Shown one piece after another: positions 53,200 through 63,600 of a stretch of DNA of 64,000 nt. The DNA lies in contig JAEWDP010000085.1 in the NCBI GenBank assembly GCA_023390055.1, forward strand, positions 1 through 64,000, in the 5' to 3' direction. The translations under genes were made by a program, and so were the position numbers. Positions within the stretch are counted from its first letter, which is position 1. Each line of letters starts with the position of its first letter. The notes under the pieces are model-generated. The model did not search any database and was not told the origin of the DNA. It was given only the letters and a program-made list of their open reading frames with translations. Source of the stretch: Pseudomonadota bacterium. GTDB taxonomy: Bacteria; Pseudomonadota; Alphaproteobacteria; Rhizobiales; Rhizobiaceae.

Positions 53200-54795
53200 A
53201 TGAAATACAAGACCGTCATAGCAGCAGCTCTGCTTTCGGCAACATTCTTCGCCGGCACCGCCAGCGCAAAAACCTTTGTCTATTGTTCAGAAGGCTCACC
53301 CGAAGGTTTCGACCCTGGCCTGTTCACAGCCGGCACGACATTTGATGCGTCAGCGCATCCCGTTTACAGCCGCCTGCTTGAATTCGAGCCTGGCACGACG
53401 ACGCCGGTCGCGGGCCTGGCCGAAAGCTGGGAGATCCAGGAAGACGGCACGGTCTATCTCTTCAAGCTTCGTCCTGATGTGAAGTTCCATACCACAGAAT
53501 TCTTTACACCGACCCGTACGTTAAACGCCGATGACGTCGTCTTTTCATTCGAGCGTCAGTTGAAGAGTGATCATCCGTGGAACCAGTACGTTCCCGGAAC
53601 CGCATGGGAGTATGCTGCCGGCATGGGCTTCCCGGACCTTATCAAGTCCATTGAGAAGGTCGACGACCTGACGGTAAAGTTTGTTCTCAACCGCCCTGAG
53701 GCCCCCTTCCTCGCGAACCTGGCAATGCCTTTCGCCTCTATTATGTCGAAAGAGTATGCCGATAGCCTCGAAGCTACAGGCAAGCAGGAACAACTGAACC
53801 AGATGCCGGTCGGTACCGGTCCATTCTCGTTTGTTGCTTATCAGCAAGATGCCGTCATCCGCTACAAGCAGAACCCGGACTATTGGGGCGGTGCGCCGAA
53901 AATCGATGACCTCGTTTTTGCCATCACCACGGATGCAGCTGTTCGCTACCAGAAACTCAAGGCGGGTGAGTGCCACTTGATGCCTTATCCGAATGCTGCA
54001 GACGTCGAAGCAATGAAGTCCGACCCCAACCTTACTGTTCTGGAACAGGAAGGCCTGAATGTCGCTTATCTTGCCTACAACACGACGCAGCCTCCATTCG
54101 ACAAGGTTGAAGTTCGCAAGGCGCTAAACAAGGCCATCAACAAGGAAGCTATCGTTGATGCCGTCTTCCAGGGAATGGCGACACCCGCAAAGAACCCGAT
54201 CCCGCCGACCATGTGGTCTTACAACGACGCCATCGAGGACGACAGCTACGATCTCGACGCCGCAAAGAAGATGCTTGAGGAAGCCGGCGTAGAAAACCTT
54301 TCTATGAAGCTCTGGGCGATGCCGGTTTCACGTCCTTACATGCTGAATGCACGTCGTGCCGCCGAAATTATGCAGGATGATTTCGCCAAAATCGGCGTCA
54401 CCGCCGAGATCGTCTCCTACGAATGGGCAGAGTATCTTGACCGTTCGAAGTCCAAGGACCGTGATGGCGCTGTCATCCTGGGCTGGACCGGCGACAACGG
54501 CGATCCTGACAACTTCCTAGATACATTGCTTGGTTGCAATGCGGTTGGTGGCAATAACCGGGCCCAATGGTGCAATGAGGAGTTCGATGCGCTTGTAAAG
54601 AAGGCAAAGGTCACCTCTGACCAGGCCGAGCGCGCCAAACTCTATGAAGAAGCACAGGTTGTCTTCAAGCGTGAGGCTCCCTGGGCAACAATCGATCACT
54701 CACTTTCGATCGTTCCGATGCGCAAGGAAGTAACCGGCTTTGTCCAGAGCCCGCTCGGTGATTTCACGTTCGAAAATGTCGACATTGCCGAGTAA
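53200..54795 (+). CDS. dppA: dipeptide ABC transporter, periplasmic binding protein
   Basis: 531 residues of the SBP_bac_5 family. The signal peptide is likely cleaved after ASA (residue 23); the mature protein begins KTFVYCSEGSPEGFDPGLF, very close to proteobacterial DppA, including the conserved cysteine pair region. I start at ATG 53200, with GGGAGAT upstream; the frame is open 75 bases further, without support. It is the first gene of dppABCDF. Substrates may be dipeptides, and DppA also binds haem or 5-aminolevulinate in some species. Confidence 0.94.
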   Translation: MKYKTVIAAALLSATFFAGTASAKTFVYCSEGSPEGFDPGLFTAGTTFDASAHPVYSRLLEFEPGTTTPVAGLAESWEIQEDGTVYLFKLRPDVKFHTTEFFTPTRTLNADDVVFSFERQLKSDHPWNQYVPGTAWEYAAGMGFPDLIKSIEKVDDLTVKFVLNRPEAPFLANLAMPFASIMSKEYADSLEATGKQEQLNQMPVGTGPFSFVAYQQDAVIRYKQNPDYWGGAPKIDDLVFAITTDAAVRYQKLKAGECHLMPYPNAADVEAMKSDPNLTVLEQEGLNVAYLAYNTTQPPFDKVEVRKALNKAINKEAIVDAVFQGMATPAKNPIPPTMWSYNDAIEDDSYDLDAAKKMLEEAGVENLSMKLWAMPVSRPYMLNARRAAEIMQDDFAKIGVTAEIVSYEWAEYLDRSKSKDRDGAVILGWTGDNGDPDNFLDTLLGCNAVGGNNRAQWCNEEFDALVKKAKVTSDQAERAKLYEEAQVVFKREAPWATIDHSLSIVPMRKEVTGFVQSPLGDFTFENVDIAE

Positions 54796-54813
54796 TTGCC
54801 ATTAGAAAGACAA

Positions 54814-54850
54814 AATTGCCGCGGGACGCGTTGCGCTTTCCGCGGCAATT
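54814..54850 (+). terminator. hairpin between dppA and dppB
   Basis: AATTGCCGCGG and CCGCGGCAATT form a perfect 11-bp stem around a 15-nt loop, 18 bases after dppA. No long T-run follows. Such hairpins often act as partial terminators or 3' protectors that let the binding protein be made in excess over the membrane parts. Confidence 0.65.
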
Positions 54851-54944
54851 GCTTTATGAGGCCCAATAAAAAACGAAGTGAAACCACTTCAAGCCCCAGC
54901 AAACCGACAGTTTGCAGAGGCTCACGGATACAAGAAGGTTTCCA

Positions 54945-55949
54945 ATGCTTGGCTTTCTCCTACGGCGTGTCGCCGTTTTGATTCCGACTTTCATCGGGGT
55001 CTCCATTATCGCTTTTTCCTTCATCCGGCTGCTGCCGGGAGATCCGGTCGCGTTGCTTTCCGGTGAGCGTGTAATGTCTCCTGAACATCATGCGCAGATC
55101 AGTGCGCAATTGGGGTTCGATCGACCTATTATTATTCAGTACTTCGACTATCTAGGCGGCGTCTTGACTGGTGACTTCGGCTCTTCGATTGTCTCGAAAA
55201 GGCCGATCCTCGATCAATTCCTGGCGCTTTTCCCCGCGACAATCGAGCTGTCGGTGTGCGCCATCATCCTGGCAATCATTGTCGGCATCCCTGCCGGCAT
55301 AATCGCCGCAATCAAACGCGGGTCCTTCTTCGACCAATCCCTCATGGGTATTGCCCTTGTCGGATATTCGATGCCGATTTTCTGGTGGGGCCTGCTGCTC
55401 ATCATCTTCTTCTCGGGAATCTTGCAGTGGACGCCGGTTTCAGGGCGGATCTCTCTGATGTATTTCTTCGAACCAGTCACCGGGTTCATGCTGATTGACT
55501 CATTGCTGTCGGGACAAAAAGGTGCATTCACATCAGCGCTCAGTCACCTGATATTGCCATCAATTGTGCTTTCGACGATCCCGCTTGCTGTTATCGCCCG
55601 TCAAACCCGCTCAGCAATGCTTGAAGTCTTGTCAGAAGATTACGTCCGTACTGCCCGCGCAAAGGGACTGTCCCCCTTCAGAGTGGTCGGCATCCATGCA
55701 CTGCGTAATGCAATGATACCGGTGATCACCACGATCGGCCTGCAGATCGGCGTCATGCTGGCGGGAGCCATTCTTACGGAGACGATCTTCTCCTGGCCCG
55801 GTATCGGAAAATGGATGGTCGATTCCGTCTTCCGCCGAGATTATCCAGTCATTCAGGGCGGGCTGCTGCTGATTGCTGGCATTATCATGATCGTCAACCT
55901 GATTGTTGATCTGCTCTATGGCCTGATCAACCCTCGTATCCGGCACTAG
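54945..55949 (+). CDS. dppB: dipeptide ABC transporter permease, DppB-type
   Basis: 334 residues with about six membrane segments. It starts MLGFLLRRVAVLIPTFIGVS as is usual for this family; AGAAGG lies just before this ATG, and an ATG 11 codons upstream is not supported. The EAA loop that contacts the ATPase reads YVRTARAKGLSPFRVVGIHA. It pairs with DppC, whose gene follows after 14 bp. Confidence 0.95.
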   Translation: MLGFLLRRVAVLIPTFIGVSIIAFSFIRLLPGDPVALLSGERVMSPEHHAQISAQLGFDRPIIIQYFDYLGGVLTGDFGSSIVSKRPILDQFLALFPATIELSVCAIILAIIVGIPAGIIAAIKRGSFFDQSLMGIALVGYSMPIFWWGLLLIIFFSGILQWTPVSGRISLMYFFEPVTGFMLIDSLLSGQKGAFTSALSHLILPSIVLSTIPLAVIARQTRSAMLEVLSEDYVRTARAKGLSPFRVVGIHALRNAMIPVITTIGLQIGVMLAGAILTETIFSWPGIGKWMVDSVFRRDYPVIQGGLLLIAGIIMIVNLIVDLLYGLINPRIRH

Positions 55950-55963
55950 AAGGAGAAAATCCC

Positions 55964-56881
55964 ATGGCCGATACCATCATCGACAAGGCACCAGAGGCCG
56001 TCTCGAGCGCCGCTCTGCGCCGCCAGATGCTCAAGGAATTCTGGTTCTACTTCTCGGAAAACCGAGGGGCCGTCATTGGCCTTTTCGTTTTCATTGCCCT
56101 CATCTTGATTGCGATCTTTGCACCGTTGATCGCGCCCCATTCGCCATTCCAACAGTACCGTGACGCGGTACTCTTGCCGCCGGCATGGGTCGAAGGCGGA
56201 AATTCAAACTATCTGCTCGGTACTGATCCAGTTGGCCGGGATATGCTGTCGCGGCTAATCTACGGTTCGCAATACTCGCTATTCATCGGTGTGTTCGTAA
56301 CAACCCTGTCCTTAAGCAGCGGCATTTTGATCGGCGTGATCGCGGGCTATTACCGTGGCTGGGTCGATACGGCCATCATGCGGCTAATGGACATTATTCT
56401 TGCCTTCCCTTCGTTGCTCCTGGCGCTGGTTCTGGTCGCAATCCTCGGTCCAGGTCTCACAAACGGCATGATCGCAATCGCGCTCGTGCTTCAACCGCAC
56501 TTTGTACGACTGACCCGTGCTGCAGTCATGGCTGAAAAGACCCGTGACTATGTGACGGCGGCTCGGCTTGCCGGAGCAGGTCCACTGCGGTTAATGTTCA
56601 AGACCATCCTTCCAAATTGTACGGCACCACTGATTGTGCAGGCGACCTTGTCATTCTCGAATGCTATCCTCGATGCTGCCGCACTAGGATTCCTCGGTAT
56701 GGGCGCGCAGCCACCGGCACCGGAATGGGGTACAATGCTCGCTGAGGCACGCGAATTCATCTTGCGCGCATGGTGGGTAGTCACATTCCCTGGACTGGCA
56801 ATTCTCATCACGGTACTCGCCATCAATCTGATGGGCGATGGCTTGCGCGATGCGCTCGATCCCAAACTGAAGAGGTCCTGA
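55964..56881 (+). CDS. dppC: dipeptide ABC transporter permease, DppC-type
   Basis: 305 residues with about six membrane segments. The N-terminal OppC-type segment includes FWFYFSENRGAVIGLFVF, followed by LLGTDPVGRDMLSRLIYGS, a strong DppC/OppC signature. The EAA loop is YVTAARLAGAGPLRLMFKTI. AAGGAGA lies before the start. The stop is 2 bp before the dppD ATG. Confidence 0.95.
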   Translation: MADTIIDKAPEAVSSAALRRQMLKEFWFYFSENRGAVIGLFVFIALILIAIFAPLIAPHSPFQQYRDAVLLPPAWVEGGNSNYLLGTDPVGRDMLSRLIYGSQYSLFIGVFVTTLSLSSGILIGVIAGYYRGWVDTAIMRLMDIILAFPSLLLALVLVAILGPGLTNGMIAIALVLQPHFVRLTRAAVMAEKTRDYVTAARLAGAGPLRLMFKTILPNCTAPLIVQATLSFSNAILDAAALGFLGMGAQPPAPEWGTMLAEAREFILRAWWVVTFPGLAILITVLAINLMGDGLRDALDPKLKRS

Positions 56882-56883
56882 TC

Positions 56884-57738
56884 ATGGCGCTTCTGCAAGT
56901 TGACAACCTCACCGTCGAATTCGAAACTGCATCCGGCTGGTTCCGCGCCGTGGATGGTGTCTCCCTGTCTGTTGATAAGGGCGACGTGCTTGCCATCGTC
57001 GGTGAATCTGGATCAGGCAAGTCGGTGGCAATGCTCGCCGTCATGGGTCTCCTTCCATGGACAGCCAAGATTACCGCTGACAGCATGCTTTTTGAAGGTC
57101 GGGATATCCAACACATCAGCCGGACGGAGCGCCGCAAGCTGATTGGCAAAGACATTTCAATGATCTTCCAGGAACCAATCGCAAGCCTCAATCCATGTTT
57201 CACTGTTGGTTTCCAGATCGAGGAAGTACTTCGGATCCATCTGGGGCTGGACAAGAAGGCCAGGCGTATTAGAGCTATCGAGCTGTTTCAGCAGGTTGGC
57301 CTGCCTGATCCGGAAGAGCGCCTCAACCACTTCCCCCACCAAATGTCAGGTGGTCAGTGCCAGCGCGTCATGATTGCTATTGCAATTGCATGCAATCCAA
57401 AGCTCCTGATAGCGGATGAACCGACGACTGCGCTTGATGTGACAATCCAGAAACAGATCCTCGATCTTTTGATCAGCCTCCAGTCCGAGAACGGAATGGG
57501 CCTGATCATGATCACCCACGATATGGGAGTAGTGGCCGAAACCGCAGATCGTGTTGTCGTCCAATACAAGGGCAAGAAGATGGAAGAGGCCGATGTCCTC
57601 TCTCTCTTCGAAAATCCCAAGAGTAACTATACCAAAGCGCTGCTCGCAGCGCTTCCGGAAAATGCCACAGGCGACAGACTGACAACAGTCTCTGAATTCT
57701 TTGATGGCACCCCGGAACCGGCGGAGACACGCGCATGA
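56884..57738 (+). CDS. dppD: dipeptide ABC transporter ATP-binding protein, DppD-type
   Basis: 284 residues. Walker A is GESGSGKS (40-47), the signature reads MSGGQCQRVMI (a cysteine replaces the usual arginine after GGQ), Walker B is LLIADEPTTALD and the H-loop is ITHDMGV. The length is somewhat short of the usual 320 or so; the C-terminal oligopeptide/dipeptide extension (NYTKALLAALPE onward) is present but brief. The start is ATG 56884 (MALLQVDNLTVEFET). It overlaps dppF by 4 bases (ATGA). Confidence 0.93.
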   Translation: MALLQVDNLTVEFETASGWFRAVDGVSLSVDKGDVLAIVGESGSGKSVAMLAVMGLLPWTAKITADSMLFEGRDIQHISRTERRKLIGKDISMIFQEPIASLNPCFTVGFQIEEVLRIHLGLDKKARRIRAIELFQQVGLPDPEERLNHFPHQMSGGQCQRVMIAIAIACNPKLLIADEPTTALDVTIQKQILDLLISLQSENGMGLIMITHDMGVVAETADRVVVQYKGKKMEEADVLSLFENPKSNYTKALLAALPENATGDRLTTVSEFFDGTPEPAETRA

Positions 57739-58586
57739 CCGACACCCACGACAAGACCATGCTCGAAGTGCGGAACATCAGGCGCGATTATGAATTGCCA
57801 GGCGGCCTCTTCAAGCAAAAGAAGATCATCCACGCTGTGAAGGATGTCTCCTTTTCGCTTGAACATGGCAAAACACTGGCGATCGTCGGCGAGTCCGGCT
57901 GTGGAAAATCGACGCTTGCGCGCATGCTCACATTCATCGACGAACCGACTGGTGGTGAACTCATCATTGACGGCCAGAGGATCGACACACGACCTGGCCA
58001 TTTGACTGCCGAGATGCGCCAGAAGGTGCAGATCGTCTTTCAGAACCCTTATGGCTCGCTCAATCCCCGTCAGAAGATCGGCGATGTTCTCGGTGAACCG
58101 TTACTCATCAACACCAAGATGTCGTCTGACGAACGACGCATCCGCACCAATGAGATGCTGATCAAGGTGGGTCTCGGTCCGGAACATTATAACCGGTATC
58201 CGCATATGTTCTCAGGCGGGCAGCGCCAACGCATCGCAATTGCCCGTGCTCTCATGCTGAGACCAAAATTGCTTGTGCTCGACGAGCCAGTTTCTGCACT
58301 TGACCTTTCGGTTCAGGCACAGGTTCTGAACCTGCTCGCCGATCTACAAGACGAGTTTGGTCTCACCTATGTCTTTATCAGCCACGATCTCTCTGTCGTT
58401 CGCTACATCGCCGACGAGGTCATGGTGATGTACTTCGGTGAAGCTGTGGAGTACGGCACTCGCGACGAAGTATTCTCTCAGCCTAAGCATGAGTATACCC
58501 GAACATTATTTGCTGCGACGCCACGGGCAGATATCAATTCCATCCGTGATCGCGTTGCACGCAAAAGGAGCACGAAGGTAGCCTGA
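57735..58586 (+). CDS. dppF: dipeptide ABC transporter ATP-binding protein, DppF-type
   Basis: 283 residues. Walker A is GESGCGKS (52-59), the signature is FSGGQRQRIAI and Walker B is LLVLDEPVSALDLSVQ. The C-terminal extension HEYTRTLFAATPRAD is typical of the peptide-transporter ATPases, though the tail is short. The start codon overlaps the end of dppD. It is the last gene of the operon; its stop codon abuts the stop of the convergent pbpC with no base between, leaving no room for a terminator outside coding DNA. Confidence 0.93.
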   Translation: MTDTHDKTMLEVRNIRRDYELPGGLFKQKKIIHAVKDVSFSLEHGKTLAIVGESGCGKSTLARMLTFIDEPTGGELIIDGQRIDTRPGHLTAEMRQKVQIVFQNPYGSLNPRQKIGDVLGEPLLINTKMSSDERRIRTNEMLIKVGLGPEHYNRYPHMFSGGQRQRIAIARALMLRPKLLVLDEPVSALDLSVQAQVLNLLADLQDEFGLTYVFISHDLSVVRYIADEVMVMYFGEAVEYGTRDEVFSQPKHEYTRTLFAATPRADINSIRDRVARKRSTKVA

Positions 58587-60671
58587 TTACTCCACGATGA
58601 AATGTACGCTGGCGGCGCGACCGGCAGCGTCGATTACTGTTAGCTTTGCATGGCCGACACCGTCTGGTTGCCATTCACTGGTTCGCCGCTGGGACACTTT
58701 ATCCAGTGGCTTGCCGTTGGCTAGCCAACGAAACGGCGCCCGCCCCCCTTGCAGCTTGAGCACGACCGGCATTGAGGCCGCTCCCGACACCATTCCCAGA
58801 TCCACTCTTGCTCCTTCAGGTGGATAGATGATCTGTGGCGCCGGTTCGCGTATGGATGTTGAGATCAGACCACTGGTAGTCAAGGCGAAGCGTCGCAAGC
58901 CTACCGGAAGATCTGATTGCGCAATCCGCATGATACCCGCAGGCGCAGATGGAAATGGTGTGGACGCAACGCCCGACTTTTCGAAGGCGTCAAAAAGAAT
59001 CGGGGCCGCCGTCTGGTAGCCGGATATACCCGGTATCGCCCCGTTATCCGGTCGCCCAACCCAAACACCAAGTACGTACCTGCCGTCATAGCCAACAGAC
59101 CAAGCATCGCGATAACCGTAACTCGTGCCAGTCTTATAGGCGATGCCCAGACGCCGGCTACCCTTGGGCGGCAGAACGCTGGCGAGTATATTCGTGACAT
59201 GCCATACTGCCTGAGGCTCCAAAAGTGGTTCACCATCAATTTGGGCAGGCTCCTCATCAACTCCATTGCCCAGGCGCACCGAGATGCCACGATTGGCGAG
59301 CGCAGCATAAGCCTGCACCAGCTCTTTCAATGTAATACCAATCCCACCGAGCCCGATAGCAAGCCCTGGAGCCTCGTGCGGCGGTAATTCAGGGCTTATC
59401 CCGGCTCGACGAAACCGAACCATCAGCCGAGACGGCCCAACAACATCCAGCAATCGTACTGCCGGCACGTTGAGCGACCACTGCAGGGCCTGTCGGACTG
59501 TGACATCCCCTTGGTATCCCATATCAAAATTCTTCGGGCGATATCCAAAGAAGTTCGCCGGTCGGTCCTCGATAATCGTTTCCTGTGAGACAATACCTTG
59601 CTCGAAGGCGAGGCCATATATGAATGGTTTCAGCGTGGAGCCTGGAGAACGATCGACGCGTGTCATGTCAATCCAACCAGAGCGGCTTGTATCGAAATAG
59701 TTGGAAGACCCAACTTCAGCAATGATCTCACCTGAAACGACATCGGCCATTACCATTGCGATTGAAACCTTGGGGCTGAGGCTTGAGGCCGCATCCCTCG
59801 CCACGTTCTCCAGCGCCACCTGGACACGCTTCTTGATTGTCGTGCGATGCTTGTCCCGTTCGGGGTGGTTGCGAATTGCGACATCAGCCAGATGGGCCGC
59901 ATGTGCGGGCAGTTGAAGCCTGTGCCGGGGAACAGGTTCAGCTTTGGCACGCTCCAGTTCACCCTCACCCATCACCTCGGCAACCGCAGAGCGACCCAAT
60001 ACCCGTTCACGCGCCTCTATGGCATGCCGCCAGTTACGATCTGGTCTTCGCCTTTCAGGCGATTGTGGCAAAGCCACCAGAAGGGCCGCTTGGGCGCTGG
60101 TCAATCTCTTCGGCTCCTTCCCGAAATAGGCAAGGCTCGCGGCTCGAATTCCCTCAAGATTTCCACCATAGGGAGCGAGTGTGAGATAGACTTGCAGGAT
60201 TTCCCGTTTCGTCAACCGTCGCTCGATCTGGAGCGCGCGCACCAACTGCAGCAGCTTTGCCGAAACTGACCGCGTCTCGCGCGGTTCAAGCAAGCGAGCC
60301 ACCTGCATCGATAACGTCGATGCTCCAGAAACAACATGTCCATTGATCAACAACTGCACAATCGCTCGCCCAACAGCAACGGGGTCAATCCCGGCATGCT
60401 CGAAGAAGCGTTTGTCTTCGTATGCAATCAGCATCTTGATGAAATGCGGATCAATATCTTCGATCGCGGTTTCAAATCTCCACCGCCCATCGACTGTCGC
60501 AAAGGCCCGCAGTAGAGCACCATCCGTGTCCTGCACTTCGGCCGATACAGTCTTTACCCGCTCCAGTGGTGGTGGATAGGCCCCATCGACAGCATCAACA
60601 GCAAACGCGACAATCAGCGTAAGAAACGCACTTGCACCAAGACCTATTGCAGTCTTCTGCCACGTCCTCAT
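58587..60671 (-). CDS. pbpC: penicillin-binding protein 1C
   Basis: 694-residue class A-type protein with one N-terminal membrane segment. The GT51 transglycosylase domain has its catalytic glutamate in AYEDKRFFEHAG (Glu85) and RGASTLSMQ-like GASTLSMQVARLL. The transpeptidase domain has SxxK at STLK (345-348), SxN at SLN (399-401) and KTGTS (513-517). The last 85 residues form the PBP1C-specific C-terminal domain (IIYPPEGARVDLGM onward). It lies 1 bp downstream of the alpha-2-macroglobulin gene on the same strand, the conserved yfhM-pbpC pairing that links wall repair with trapping of invading proteases. Confidence 0.96.
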   Translation of the reverse strand: MRTWQKTAIGLGASAFLTLIVAFAVDAVDGAYPPPLERVKTVSAEVQDTDGALLRAFATVDGRWRFETAIEDIDPHFIKMLIAYEDKRFFEHAGIDPVAVGRAIVQLLINGHVVSGASTLSMQVARLLEPRETRSVSAKLLQLVRALQIERRLTKREILQVYLTLAPYGGNLEGIRAASLAYFGKEPKRLTSAQAALLVALPQSPERRRPDRNWRHAIEARERVLGRSAVAEVMGEGELERAKAEPVPRHRLQLPAHAAHLADVAIRNHPERDKHRTTIKKRVQVALENVARDAASSLSPKVSIAMVMADVVSGEIIAEVGSSNYFDTSRSGWIDMTRVDRSPGSTLKPFIYGLAFEQGIVSQETIIEDRPANFFGYRPKNFDMGYQGDVTVRQALQWSLNVPAVRLLDVVGPSRLMVRFRRAGISPELPPHEAPGLAIGLGGIGITLKELVQAYAALANRGISVRLGNGVDEEPAQIDGEPLLEPQAVWHVTNILASVLPPKGSRRLGIAYKTGTSYGYRDAWSVGYDGRYVLGVWVGRPDNGAIPGISGYQTAAPILFDAFEKSGVASTPFPSAPAGIMRIAQSDLPVGLRRFALTTSGLISTSIREPAPQIIYPPEGARVDLGMVSGAASMPVVLKLQGGRAPFRWLANGKPLDKVSQRRTSEWQPDGVGHAKLTVIDAAGRAASVHFIVE

Positions 60672-60672
60672 C

Positions 60673-63600
60673 TTAGCGTGCCGCCTGTACCTCTATCCGC
60701 CCCGCAGCTGTCCGGGCTGATAGCTGCGGACGGTACATGTCTTCTACCTGAGCGGCAGGAAGATCATAGACACCTGGTGTTACGGCCCTTACGACATAGG
60801 CGAGCGTTATTTCGCCGTTTTCACCGCGCGAACGATTGAAGGCAGCGACGAAGCGGTCCGCTCGAAACTCGGTGTGGGCTGTATCAACCTCGCCGATCCA
60901 GTCAAAATTCACAAGCCTCGCACTGTTGACGAGGCTTGGATTGTCAATCTCAAAGCCTGCTGGCAACAAATCCTGAACAAGTATGCGCGAGGGCCAGTCA
61001 TTTGTTTCCGTAATTGTCAAAACCACAACATAGCGGTCATTCTGAACAGCCTGCGTGACATTCGCCGGCTCCCCGTCCATCGTATAATAGCTTCGGGTGA
61101 TGGCAAAGCCATCACCACCTGCTGGCAGCGGTTGAACAGGTGCCGCAACGGTCGTTATTGTCGCAGAAAGCTCGTCGAGACCTCTGTTCGTCACCATCAA
61201 CGGATGATGGAGCACGGCATCACCCATCATGTGCATCATCATTGCACCTTGGTGGGGGGCGCCATTAACCTCAAGCATCAGGTCTTCATCACCAGTTTGC
61301 AATGCTCGTGCTGCCAGCAGCATCCATGCCTGCTCCTGCGTGCTGGTGTACTTCTTTTGCTCCCACTCCTTGGCAACAAGCTCGGCAAGGGCGGGGACAA
61401 TTGATGAGACCGGCCGGCTCTCCGCAGCAAGCACCAGGACAGCAGCACCGTCTCTAAGTGATGATCCGTAATCTGAACGGTTGAGGCTCACCTTGCGTAT
61501 ATGTGACTGTTCCGCCATTCCAAGAGCATCAACAAAGATGCTTCGCGAGCGTTGCGCGTCTCCGTAAAGCGCAAGCGCTGCTGCAACATGAGCCTTAGCG
61601 AGCGGGGTAGAAAATTCGTCAAGCATCGCATCGGCGTAATATCGCAGGTTACTGATAGCTGCCTTGCGGTTGCGCGCCAGAACATAGAGTGAATAGGCGA
61701 TCTCGTTACCCTGATCCCGAATATTGGTAGTATATGTGAGCGCATTCTGGAGGTTCTCCAGAGCCTGCACGAGCGCTCGATCAGGCACGGTGTAACCCTG
61801 TTCACGAGCCCGAGAAAGAAAATCTGTAACATAGGCATCAAGCCAGAGCTCGCCTCCACCTGGACCCCAAAGTCCGAAGCTTCCCGTGGATGATTGATTG
61901 GATAGAACTCGATAGATCGCTGACTGTACCCGTTCTTTCAAATCGTCATCATCTACCAGGCCATTTCGAACTGCCAGTTCACTGAGATAAAGCAGGGGCA
62001 GAGCACGGCTTGCTGTCTGTTCGGTACAACCATAGGGATAGAGATCAAGAGCCATCAGCAGTGCCGGGATGTCAAAGGCACTCGAGCGACCGACATTGAC
62101 ACTGAGTGAGGCTCCCGGAAGAATGCTGTCAGCAAAAAGGTCACCACTCACCGTGAGGCTGTTCCCCGAAGCAAGTCTGACAGTGCGCCGTTCCGTCATA
62201 GGAAGTGTTGCTGGTCTTACAGGAACCGTTAGCGTCTGTTCCAATGTCAGGTCTGCGGCGTTTGTCAGACGAAGCGTCAGTTTTCCCTCACCTGGGAGCA
62301 CACCTCTCAGCGGCACCGTCAATGCTGTCCTTCCACCCTTTTCAAGGATGGCTGTGGCGGCCACCTCCTGATCAATGGAAATAGCTTCGTTGGCATTGAT
62401 CGTTAGTTGATATTCACCGGCTGGACCGTCAGAATTGAGAATATCGACAAGTAGTTGACTTTCATCTCCAGGTGCCAGAAATCGCGGCAAACTGGTCGTA
62501 ATGACCACTGGGTCGCGGATAATCACATCCTTAACGACATGGCCGACACCCGTCTTCGACCAGGCGACCGCCATCAATTTCAATTTGCCGTTGAACTGCG
62601 GGATTTCGAACGATATGTTTGCACGACCGTCAGCATCCAGGCGAACCGGACCGGAGAAAAAGGAAACCAGCTTTTCGGTTGGGGGTTTGCCCTGCAGCGC
62701 CATGCTGCCTCCGTCACCGCCGGTTCGGATCGTACCCATCACGCCGAGCGAGCCGTCGATTAGTTTTCCATAAAGGTCACGGATTTCCAGTCCGAGCCGC
62801 CGCTGTCCAAAGTACCAATCGTCTGGAGCTGGTGCTTCGTAGTTCGTAAGATTGAGGATTCCAACGTCCACGGCAGCGACTGTGACATAAGCCTCCTCCC
62901 CATCATCTACGTCACTGACCTGAAGAGCAACGTCAAGCGGCTGACGCGGCTGTATCTGATCGGGCGCGTTCAGTGAGATCTGGAGATTGCGATCCTGAGG
63001 ATCAACGCCAAGCCACGCAACACCAATCGCGCGCATTGGCATCCGGCTTTCCTGAACCTCGCCGGGGCGAAAAAGGGTGGCGGTTACATATGCACCCGCG
63101 CCCAAGTCGGCGGTCACCGGAATCGCCACTTCATCACCATCCGCCGCCAAGCTTTCGGTCTGGACTGAAACCAATGCCTCCGAGCCCGAAGTGACAAGCA
63201 ATTCACCGGCGTAACGCGACGAGACCTTTAACCGTGCAGTTTCACCAACCGCGTAGCTTTCCTTATCAAGGGCGATTTCCAGTGCGTCAGGTGTTTCAGT
63301 TGAAGCTGCCGAAACAAACCAGCCGGCATCAAACTCGACTGCGGAAGCGGCACCGTAATGGCCGTCATCTTCGACCTCAAGACGATAACGTCCCCATGCG
63401 ACCGGGGTCGAAATCTGTGTACCATCTTGTTTCAGGTCAATCTGGCCGGTAGCGACTTGGCTCGTCCGCGTGACGGGTTCATAACGCCATGCATTTCCCT
63501 CGCGATACCATTGATAATCCTGTTGGACTTTCAAAAGCTTCCAGGAAACATCATTCATGCCTGTCAGGTCGCCGTTGGCATCTACAGCAATGATATTGAA

